Assembly (NCBI GenBank): GCA_017552385.1
Contig: JAFZQB010000005.1
Location: 1 to 40,316, forward strand
From: Candidatus Saccharimonadota bacterium
Lineage (GTDB): Bacteria; Patescibacteriota; Saccharimonadia; Saccharimonadales; Saccharimonadaceae
Reading direction: 5' to 3'
DNA: 40,316 nt
A model generated the notes under the pieces. The model did not search any database. It was not told the origin of the DNA and was given only the letters and a program-made list of their open reading frames with translations. Made by a program: the position numbers and the translations under genes. Within the stretch, counting starts at the first letter, position 1. The number at the start of each line of letters is the position of its first letter. Positions 34,883 through 40,316 of this stretch are shown one piece after another.

Positions 34883-34905
34883 AAATAGCGCCATGCTATT
34901 TTTTT
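34883..34905. terminator. Terminator of tRNA-Leu, overlapping ATP-grasp gene end
   Basis: AAATAGC, loop GCCAT, GCTATTT, then a T run. Its end reaches the stop codon of the minus-strand ATP-grasp gene (34904-34906), so it may serve both directions. Confidence 0.8.
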
Positions 34906-35731
34906 ATTTATCTCTTAGATATTCCACCATTTTACCAGCTATGTCTGTGCCGGTCAGCATTTGACACCTAGGGAAGAAGCACGGGGAATTAACCTCAGCA
35001 ACTTTTGGTCCATCTTTAGTAATCATAATATCAACTCCGCCAAACTCTAGCCCTAACGCATGAGTTGCCCTAACGGCAATTTCTTCAACCTCTGGATCAA
35101 ATTTTTTCGGCGAGACATTCGGTACCGTGCCTTCGTTTGAGCGGAAATCGCCTTTTGGCGCAGAATACTCAATAGAATCAATCACTTTATCACCAAGTAC
35201 AATCAATCTAGCAGAAGAAGCAACATCGCAGTATTCCTTCATCACAACCATGCCTCCTTGCTCTCGTAAATAATCAGAGACCGAGAAGAGACTCTGCTTG
35301 CTATCAACACGCATAACGCCAACACCGTGGCTGCCGCCCAAAGCCTTTAAGCAGACCGGAAAGCCACCGAGTCTATCCACGCACCTAAGTAGTGCGTCAC
35401 GGTCTTTTGGCAAATAATCAACTGTCTTTGGTGCTGGGATGCCAAATTTCTCAAATAGCATAGAATCGATACGTTTTAAAAGGAGAGCGCTCGTGTCTTT
35501 ATAAAACGACTTTGCTCCTCTAAAAATTAAATCCCATTCTAACTCCGCCGCCCCATAGTGCAACATCGTCGCAACACGACAAACCGCATCGCCGTCATTG
35601 ATGCTAATATCCAGCGGGCAGACAACTTCAGGGTTTAGCACCTCATATTTAATTCCGCGATCCTGGCAAGCCTTAACGAGTAATTCAGTTTTAGGTTCTT
35701 GATTGTCAACACTTATAATATATAATTTCAT
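34904..35731 (-). CDS. RimK-like ATP-grasp enzyme, second in window
   Basis: A 275-residue ATP-grasp protein, distinct from RimK at 21941. The N-terminal domain starts MKLYIISVDNQEPKTE; ATP-binding segments include FPVCLKALGGSHGVGVM and GGMVVMKEYCD; the metal site is GVDIMITKDGPKVAEVNSPC. Such enzymes join a carboxylate to an amine or thiol; the substrate is unknown and no protease gene accompanies it. AAAGG (35740-35744) lies 8 bases before the ATG, and the -10 box is 39 bases upstream. Confidence 0.85.
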   Translation of the reverse strand: MKLYIISVDNQEPKTELLVKACQDRGIKYEVLNPEVVCPLDISINDGDAVCRVATMLHYGAAELEWDLIFRGAKSFYKDTSALLLKRIDSMLFEKFGIPAPKTVDYLPKDRDALLRCVDRLGGFPVCLKALGGSHGVGVMRVDSKQSLFSVSDYLREQGGMVVMKEYCDVASSARLIVLGDKVIDSIEYSAPKGDFRSNEGTVPNVSPKKFDPEVEEIAVRATHALGLEFGGVDIMITKDGPKVAEVNSPCFFPRCQMLTGTDIAGKMVEYLRDK

Positions 35732-35760
35732 AGTTCGAGCCTTTAAAAATAAATAGCTAA

Positions 35761-35787
35761 GCCCCTCTATATTATATCACTTGGGGC
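35761..35787 (-). promoter_or_regulatory. Promoter of the ATP-grasp gene, flanked by an inverted repeat
   Basis: On the minus strand TGATATAAT (35771-35779) is centred between GCCCC (35761-35765) and GGGGC (35783-35787). The arms could be an operator; they are short. Confidence 0.6.
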
Positions 35788-35877
35788 ACTTCGCACACTA
35801 ATATTTGTAATTCGTTTCAAATCGGCAAGCCAAGCATTCCACCATTTTGGAGAGGCGTGTTGTTATTCGCAAATTAT

Positions 35878-36804
35878 TTAGTCTCTCAAAATAACTTCAG
35901 TTATTTCTGCCGCTTTTATGAAATTAATATAATGAAGTGGTTTCGGCGCGCTACCTTGTGCCATCACCATTCCAGCATTCACAATAAAACTAGCTCCATT
36001 TGGAAGTGTTTCTTGCCCACGCATAAAATGTTTCGGGAACCACTTTTGAAATGGTGCCACAATTCCACCATGCCCACCGCATGCATCCACTACCGCGTCT
36101 ACAACAATTGGCACGCATCCGCCATGCGTATGTCCAAAACTAAACACATTGAAGCCAGCCAACTCTTTCATATTGCTTAATTCATTAATAGGCGCATGCG
36201 CCGCAAACCAATGCGCTTTTTTAGGTCTGAATTTCAACACGCCTTCCTGGCCTAGCTCTTTGATGTGCCGACGCATCTCTTCGATACTTTCACCTCGTTT
36301 ACCAGGTCCAGCAAAATAGGCTTCAGGCCCTTGCCACATTCCAAATATTCTCAAACCTTTTATTTCGAACCACTCATCAATCAATAATTTTACTCCGCAT
36401 TCTTTGCATATGCGTCGCCACTCATCAAGCACATTCTTTCTGGCATGCTTTAAATAATCGATACGTGACTTGGGCGGCGTCATTATCGGTTCGACTTGGT
36501 CATGATTCCCAATCACCATCACCGTAGGTGCAATCTTTACGCACGCGAGTAAGTTCTTTTTTAGTTTAGCTACTAAACGTAAATCATCAAATGAATGCGG
36601 CGTATCGAATAAATCACCCTGCAGAATTATTAAATCAGGCTGAATCGCCTGGAGCTTCTGTTTCAAAAACCGGCGTTGTTTGTCAGAAACTATTCTGGTT
36701 ACGTGCCAATCGCCAGTTAAGGCGACCTTTACCGGAGCCTTTACTCCGGTATGGATAACGGTGTACTTTGGCGTACAACAACACAGCGGTTCTTTCAAAA
36801 ACAT
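35878..36804 (-). CDS. Calcineurin-like metallophosphoesterase
   Basis: A 308-residue metal-dependent phosphoesterase. The five family blocks are visible: LTGDWH (DxH), LQGDLFD, IGNHDQ, AAHAP and FGHTHGG. A non-standard start CCCTPKYTV precedes them. The substrate (phosphoprotein, nucleotide, nucleic acid or lipid) cannot be told. The open frame reaches 36822, but that start overlaps the -10 box, so the ATG at 36804 (MFLKEP) is preferred. The gene diverges from the CPTC membrane protein gene. Confidence 0.85.
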   Translation of the reverse strand: MFLKEPLCCCTPKYTVIHTGVKAPVKVALTGDWHVTRIVSDKQRRFLKQKLQAIQPDLIILQGDLFDTPHSFDDLRLVAKLKKNLLACVKIAPTVMVIGNHDQVEPIMTPPKSRIDYLKHARKNVLDEWRRICKECGVKLLIDEWFEIKGLRIFGMWQGPEAYFAGPGKRGESIEEMRRHIKELGQEGVLKFRPKKAHWFAAHAPINELSNMKELAGFNVFSFGHTHGGCVPIVVDAVVDACGGHGGIVAPFQKWFPKHFMRGQETLPNGASFIVNAGMVMAQGSAPKPLHYINFIKAAEITEVILRD

Positions 36805-36810
36805 AACCTT

Positions 36811-36816
36811 ATTATA
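36811..36816 (-). promoter_or_regulatory. -10 promoter of the metallophosphoesterase gene
   Basis: On the minus strand TATAAT ends 6 bases before the ATG at 36804. It lies 13 bases from the divergent -10 at 36830-36835, so the two promoters must compete for space. Confidence 0.7.
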
Positions 36817-36826
36817 ACGCAAACCA

Positions 36827-36835
36827 TGCTATAAT
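36827..36835 (+). promoter_or_regulatory. Extended -10 promoter of the CPTC membrane protein gene
   Basis: TGCTATAAT ends 22 bases before the ATG at 36858. AGGAG (36849-36853) is the ribosome site. Confidence 0.75.
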
Positions 36836-36857
36836 GTTTAAGTAAATCAGGAGTTGC

Positions 36858-37538
36858 ATGGCTAAAGAAAAAAAGTTCAGTTTTGCTAAATTTTTAGATG
36901 AATATGCTTTGGCTGGGAGGGGGCTGCTTCTAGCCACTCGCAAAAAAACATTTTGGATCGCATTCATTATTACTTTTATCATTTTCGGTACAATTATCAA
37001 TCTCCTAGCCGTCACCGGATTTACTTCCTTCAAAGTAATATGGGGATGCTTATGCGATGGAGATGTTGGCGGAGCATTTAAAATTATCGGCGAAGCGTTT
37101 CTTCAAATCTTTGGTGTCGGGCGTGATTTTCGAGATTTCATTCTTAATTTTATTCTGACGCTTTGCCAATCGATTCTTATCGCATTAGTTGTTTTTGTCG
37201 CAAAATACAAACGTTCAGAAAAAAGAGCTAAAAATATCTCAAAAGAAAATAAATCAGACGACTCTAGTAGTGGCTTGCAGTCTTCTGCCATTGTTGCTGG
37301 TCTTGCCGTTTTGGGCTCAGGATGCCCAACTTGCCAAACAGCTCTTCTGACTCCGGTTATCGGTACTCTTATTTCTGGCGTTAGTGGCGCATCTACAATC
37401 GCAGGCGCCGTTTCATTAGCGCTCGATATTTTGGCAATTTTAGTTGCGATTCTAGTTTTTAGAAAGCTTGGCTTAGAAACCTATGCTATAATCAAGAGTG
37501 AACACTTTAAGGAGAAACAACATGAAAAAGATAGTTAG
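36858..37538 (+). CDS. Membrane protein with CLC and CPTC motifs, candidate thiol oxidoreductase
   Basis: I do not recognise a named family. The 226 residues have a basic N-terminus, a membrane helix (about 31-54), an outer loop with Cys64 and Cys66 (WGCLCD), a second helix (about 92-115), a basic cytoplasmic stretch (116-133), and a hydrophobic C-terminal half that opens with GSGCPTCQT (Cys156, Cys159). An outer-loop cysteine pair plus a membrane-edge CxxC is the working layout of DsbB and VKOR, although the sequence matches neither by eye. The next gene is DsbA-like and overlaps this one by 17 bases, which supports a redox role. A metal or other transport role remains possible. Confidence 0.7.
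   Translation: MAKEKKFSFAKFLDEYALAGRGLLLATRKKTFWIAFIITFIIFGTIINLLAVTGFTSFKVIWGCLCDGDVGGAFKIIGEAFLQIFGVGRDFRDFILNFILTLCQSILIALVVFVAKYKRSEKRAKNISKENKSDDSSSGLQSSAIVAGLAVLGSGCPTCQTALLTPVIGTLISGVSGASTIAGAVSLALDILAILVAILVFRKLGLETYAIIKSEHFKEKQHEKDS
37484..37492 (+). promoter_or_regulatory. Extended -10 promoter of the DsbA-like gene, inside the upstream gene
   Basis: TGCTATAAT lies within the 3' end of the CPTC gene and ends 29 bases before the ATG at 37522. AAGGAG (37509-37514) is the ribosome site. Confidence 0.65.
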
Positions 37539-38211
37539 AATTGCTGCGATTGTCGCCGTATTTGCCTTAATTTTGATTGCTATCGTCTCGAGCTCCGTCA
37601 ACCAAGTCGATGTTAGCGGAGAAATATGGAACCAAGCTATGACTATAGGCGATCCAGAGACCGCTGTTCGGCACTACATCGTTTATACGGACCTTATGTG
37701 CCCATATTGTAATTACTATGGTCGCGCAATTTGGGACAACGATTCTGACTTTCAGGAATTCATTAAAGATAATAAAATCGCGTACGAAGTGCGTGTTACC
37801 GATATGCTGTTTGAAAGCTCTGGCGTAGACATGTCGCGCCCAGCCGCTGAAGGTGCTTACTGTGCCGCTCGTGAAAATCGCTTCTGGGATTACTATCACG
37901 CTGCGCTTGAACATATCTTCACCGACTACTATGCAAAAGGATATGGCTACGCCAAAACTGCACCAGCAATCACTGGTATGACTCGCGACTATTGGTATAA
38001 CATTGGCAAAGAGATTGGGCTTGGAGATACCTTCAAAACTTGTTTTGAGGAATCGCAAGCTGTTTCGGAGATCCAAGAAAATACCATGAAAGCCAGTAAT
38101 TATGCCAACGGCCTACCATACTTCACCTTTGGCAAGTTCTCTACAGGTGGTTTCGATCCAAGTTGGGAATGGGACACTGTAAAATCTATGCTGAAACAGG
38201 GCTTAAAGTAG
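37522..38211 (+). CDS. DsbA-like thiol:disulfide oxidoreductase, membrane-anchored
   Basis: A 229-residue protein. A basic N-terminus and one hydrophobic helix (about 5-24) anchor or export it. The thioredoxin fold carries DLMCPYCNYYG, with active-site Cys60 and Cys63, then the DsbA-type helical insertion, and NGLPYFTFG with the cis-Pro typical of thioredoxin folds. It would introduce or shuffle disulfides in exported proteins. The open frame begins at 37498, but the ATG at 37522 has the ribosome site and gives a proper signal. The 3' end overlaps the opposing methyltransferase gene by 26 bases. Confidence 0.9.
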   Translation: MKKIVRIAAIVAVFALILIAIVSSSVNQVDVSGEIWNQAMTIGDPETAVRHYIVYTDLMCPYCNYYGRAIWDNDSDFQEFIKDNKIAYEVRVTDMLFESSGVDMSRPAAEGAYCAARENRFWDYYHAALEHIFTDYYAKGYGYAKTAPAITGMTRDYWYNIGKEIGLGDTFKTCFEESQAVSEIQENTMKASNYANGLPYFTFGKFSTGGFDPSWEWDTVKSMLKQGLK

Positions 38212-38767
38212 CAATTAGCTTTGCTTCAAATAAAACACATGGCACGGCAGGCGGCGGAGTAAAATCCGTCGCCTTTAACGGATAGCGAATTTTAGTGCTG
38301 TATTTCTCTAACAGCTCGTAGCCCAGTTGTGAAGTATAATGTCTGTCTGTAGCTATTAATTTTAATGCGAATTGCTTTTGCAAAATTAAATAAAAACTAC
38401 GCGGAGGGTTATCGCTTTCAATGAGTTTATGCACAATCTTGGAACTTAAATGGAATGGTGGGTTCGCAAATACTTTATATCCTTCTGGGAGTTGTCCTAA
38501 ATCGTAATCCAAGAAATCTTCCTCAACTACTTCAATATTCTCGATTTTCCTCTGCGCTAAGTTCTTGCGAAGTAGCGCAGCGGTTTTCGCATCGGATTCT
38601 ATAGCTACAACTTTAGAACAGCGTTTCGACAATGCTGATGTAATAACTCCACTTCCAGCTCCAATTTCGAGCACTGTATCACGTTTTCGGATATTAGAAT
38701 GCCCAATCAGCATCAATGCTAACTTTGGACTTTTCAGAAAGTGTTGCGATAAAAGGTGGTTTCTCAT
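38186..38767 (-). CDS. Short Erm/KsgA-type rRNA adenine N6-methyltransferase
   Basis: A 193-residue SAM-dependent methyltransferase. SQHFLKSP near the start, VLEIGAGSGVITSAL (SAM site), VVAIESD and FANPPFHLSS (the NxPF/Y catalytic motif) match the Erm/KsgA family. The C-terminal domain (family length about 245-290) is mostly missing; the end FTPPPAVPCVLFEAKL matches the last strands of the catalytic domain. NPPF and the overall pattern lean towards Erm (23S A2058) rather than KsgA (16S), but this is not settled. Its start shares a base with the hisS stop (TAATG). Confidence 0.8.
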   Translation of the reverse strand: MRNHLLSQHFLKSPKLALMLIGHSNIRKRDTVLEIGAGSGVITSALSKRCSKVVAIESDAKTAALLRKNLAQRKIENIEVVEEDFLDYDLGQLPEGYKVFANPPFHLSSKIVHKLIESDNPPRSFYLILQKQFALKLIATDRHYTSQLGYELLEKYSTKIRYPLKATDFTPPPAVPCVLFEAKLIATLSPVSA

Positions 38768-40068
38768 TAAATTTCCGAGGTTGTTGTCTCGCCAGTCATA
38801 AGATCCTTCACGCCAAATGTGCCAGTTCTTACCTCGTCGTCACCAATCACTATAAGATAGTCTGCCGTTTTGCCGGCGAATTTAATTTTGTCACCGAGCT
38901 TTTTGTCTGCAAATACTATATCCACATCCTCACCTTGCTCGCGGAGCTTTCTTGCAACTTTATAAGCCATTTCTACTTCGGGTTCGCTATTCCCGAACGG
39001 TACGACCGCATATCTTCTGCGTTCAACGTCTGCTTCGTTTATTAACCCATATTCGTTTAATACATAGAATAGTCTGGTCAAGCCAATCGAGCCTCCAACG
39101 CCAGGGAATTTCTGATCGGTATACAATTCAGCAAGGTTTTCATAACGTCCACCAGAGCAAATTGAACCAATTTCCTTATAATCTGGCAAAATCGTTTCGA
39201 ACACGGTGCCCGTATAATAATCAAGCCCGCGCACAATCTTCATATCGGCAACCACTGAGCCTTCAAGACCCTGGCTTTCTAGAATCGAGAGCACTTTATC
39301 GAGTTCTTGCAGGCCTTCGGTAAATTTCTGATTTTCAAAGCCAAAGCTATTTAGCCGCGAAATAACATCGGCTCTATCACCGGCTATATCAATAAAGTTC
39401 ATAACGCTATCAACTCTCTCATTGCCAATCGAGAGCTCGGCCAACCATTCCTTTGTCTTCTCTAGAGGGACCTTTTCTGCGTGGTCAACAATCGAAAATA
39501 TTTCGCTTGCGACTTCCTGCAAGTTTAGCTCCTCCAGAAAACCAACGAGGATTTTGCGGTTAGATACGCGCACTAGCTTTGGTGGCAAATGCAACGCGTC
39601 AAGCGCTTCTGACAAAGTCAAGATCACCTCTGCATCGTATTCTATGGCAAGCTCGTTTCGTCCAAGCACGTCTATGTCGGCTTGATAAAATTCACGGAAG
39701 CGCCCTTTTTGTGCGCGCTCTCCACGGTAATTCCGTCCAATCTGTGTCACGCGAAAAGGAAAAGCCAAATCGCTCTCGTGCTCTACGATATAGCGAGCAA
39801 GCGGCACGGTATGATCAAAACGAAGTGCTTGGTCGGCCCCCTCTGCTGCTTCCTCGGTCTTTACGACTTTGTAAATCTGTTTCTCTGTCTCGCCACCTGC
39901 CTTGGCAAATAAGATTTCGGCACGATCGATAACTGGAGTCTCTATCTCTAAGAAGCCACGATGTTTATATACTTCCCGGACACAATCCTTAAATTTATTA
40001 AATACGGCCTGCTCTTTTGGCAAGAGCTCTTGCATGCCAGATATTGGGGAAGTATTTAGTTTTTTCAT
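38767..40068 (-). CDS. hisS: Histidyl-tRNA synthetase
   Basis: A 433-residue class II synthetase that charges tRNA-His. Motif 1 is around GFLEIETPVID; motif 2 is FRVTQIGRNYRGERAQKGRFREFYQ; the histidine A motif is RGLDYYTGTVFE; motif 3 is GVGGSIGLTRLF. The C-terminal anticodon-binding domain (about 335-433) has ADYLIVIGDDE. It is the first gene of a unit with the methyltransferase gene, and diverges from tRNA-Phe. Confidence 0.97.
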   Translation of the reverse strand: MKKLNTSPISGMQELLPKEQAVFNKFKDCVREVYKHRGFLEIETPVIDRAEILFAKAGGETEKQIYKVVKTEEAAEGADQALRFDHTVPLARYIVEHESDLAFPFRVTQIGRNYRGERAQKGRFREFYQADIDVLGRNELAIEYDAEVILTLSEALDALHLPPKLVRVSNRKILVGFLEELNLQEVASEIFSIVDHAEKVPLEKTKEWLAELSIGNERVDSVMNFIDIAGDRADVISRLNSFGFENQKFTEGLQELDKVLSILESQGLEGSVVADMKIVRGLDYYTGTVFETILPDYKEIGSICSGGRYENLAELYTDQKFPGVGGSIGLTRLFYVLNEYGLINEADVERRRYAVVPFGNSEPEVEMAYKVARKLREQGEDVDIVFADKKLGDKIKFAGKTADYLIVIGDDEVRTGTFGVKDLMTGETTTSEI

Positions 40069-40074
40069 GCTTTT

Positions 40075-40083
40075 ATTTTAACA
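40075..40083 (-). promoter_or_regulatory. Extended -10 promoter of hisS
   Basis: On the minus strand TGTTAAAAT ends 6 bases before the ATG at 40068. Predicted leaderless. Confidence 0.65.
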
Positions 40084-40090
40084 CATCTTA

Positions 40091-40099
40091 TGATAAAAT
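40091..40099 (+). promoter_or_regulatory. Extended -10 promoter of tRNA-Phe
   Basis: TGATAAAAT ends 12 bases before the tRNA; a leader of about 5 bases is predicted. Confidence 0.6.
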
Positions 40100-40111
40100 A
40101 CACTGTAGTGT

Positions 40112-40187
40112 GGCTCTGTAGCTCAGTTGGTAGAGCAGAGGCCTGAAGAGCCTTGTGTCGTTGGTTCAAGTCCGACCGGAGCCACCA
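40112..40187 (+). tRNA. tRNA-Phe(GAA)
   Basis: A complete 76-base cloverleaf. Acceptor arms GGCTCTG and CGGAGCC pair with one G-U. The anticodon loop CTGAAGA gives GAA. T loop TTCAAGT. Discriminator A and CCA are encoded. Its 3' half is overlapped on the minus strand by the recombinase-like frame and is a likely integration site. Confidence 0.97.
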
Positions 40188-40316
40188 AACCGAATTTACC
40201 AACAAGAGTTCCCGCAAGGGCGCTCTTTTTTAATCTGTAAATCCATGGCATTTTGGTGGTTCCAAATTTTTCGCCATCATACACTAAGCCTTCAGGAAAA
40301 AGCCACTTTTGGAACC
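40123..40316 (-). CDS. C-terminus of a probable site-specific recombinase, cut by right edge
   Basis: The minus-strand frame is open from the right edge to a TGA at 40123-40125, 63 codons. It begins KWLFPEGLVYDGEKFGTTK, which resembles the C-terminal end of large serine recombinases in Patescibacteria and related elements, as I remember them. The frame then runs through the tRNA terminator and into tRNA-Phe, where it reads VAPVGLEPTTQGSSGL, the kind of tail seen when an integrase gene abuts a tRNA target. The N-terminal catalytic region is outside the window. Confidence 0.6.
   Translation of the reverse strand, partial: FQKWLFPEGLVYDGEKFGTTKMPWIYRLKKSALAGTLVGKFGLVAPVGLEPTTQGSSGLCSTN
40204..40231 (+). 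terminator. Intrinsic terminator of tRNA-Phe
   Basis: AAGAG, a 2-base internal mismatch, CCC, loop GCAA, GGG, CTCTT and a T run. It lies inside the opposing recombinase-like reading frame. Confidence 0.8.

Noticed and set aside
1-40316. Recoded TGA (as in SR1 and Gracilibacteria)
   Set aside because: Recognised genes end at TGA at the expected place, and none of the clear proteins needs TGA read as an amino acid.
1-40316. CRISPR arrays, insertion sequences, rRNA genes or an origin
   Set aside because: No regular spaced repeats, transposase motifs, rRNA-like sequence or DnaA-box cluster was seen. The only mobile-element sign is at the right edge.

Overview
The window looks like a chromosomal segment from a small-genome bacterium of the Patescibacteria (CPR), most likely Candidatus Saccharibacteria (TM7). 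This is an inference from several signs together. Genes are packed tightly, with many overlapping ends. Repeat-rich surface proteins carry InlB-type and FISUMP domains. A phosphoketolase is present, and many first genes of transcripts appear to be leaderless. TGA works as an ordinary stop (phosphoketolase N-subunit, methyltransferase gene at 7227), which argues against the TGA=Gly lineages (SR1, Gracilibacteria). GC is moderate by eye; I did not compute it.

Layout. 1-7170: the 3' part of a giant cell-surface protein, cut by the left edge. 7227-13289: an RNA uracil methyltransferase, ruvB, lepA, a divergent adenylate-kinase-like gene on the minus strand, and hrcA-grpE behind a CIRCE operator. 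13342-19077: a class A penicillin-binding protein, a PIN-TRAM protein, and a phosphoketolase split into two coupled genes. 19141-23741: a DUF916-like membrane protein, tyrS, a retropepsin-like protease paired with a RimK ligase, a small membrane protein and tRNA-Arg(CCG). 23767-29394: an ABC exporter (minus strand), an AMP-forming acyl-CoA-synthetase-like enzyme, and a 7TM receptor-like protein without a kinase domain. 29522-34877: nusA, RNase J, a beta-helix surface protein and tRNA-Leu(CAG). 34904-40187: an ATP-grasp enzyme, a metallophosphoesterase, a CPTC membrane protein with a DsbA-like thioredoxin, hisS with an Erm/KsgA-type methyltransferase, and tRNA-Phe(GAA). The last ~190 bases, on the minus strand, read as the C-terminus of a probable site-specific recombinase running into tRNA-Phe, which suggests an integrated element begins at the right edge. 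No stretch over 300 bases lacks a gene.

Gene control is unusually legible. Thirteen transcription units have a -10 box, mostly extended TGnTATAAT, ending only 6-9 bases before the start codon. That predicts leaderless mRNAs. Other promoters sit 22-70 bases upstream, and those genes have clear Shine-Dalgarno sites, as do most genes inside operons; the remaining operon genes overlap as ATGA or TAATG. This lets several starts be corrected. Heat-shock control is visible at hrcA, where a CIRCE repeat holds the -35 box exactly in its spacer. A terminator-like hairpin sits in the nusA leader.

The most interesting items are the split phosphoketolase, the pairing of a DsbA-like protein with a membrane protein that could be a new type of thiol oxidase (supported by paired cysteines in the exported PBP and FISUMP domains), two surface-type proteins with a C-terminal anchor but no signal peptide, and the recombinase/tRNA-Phe junction.
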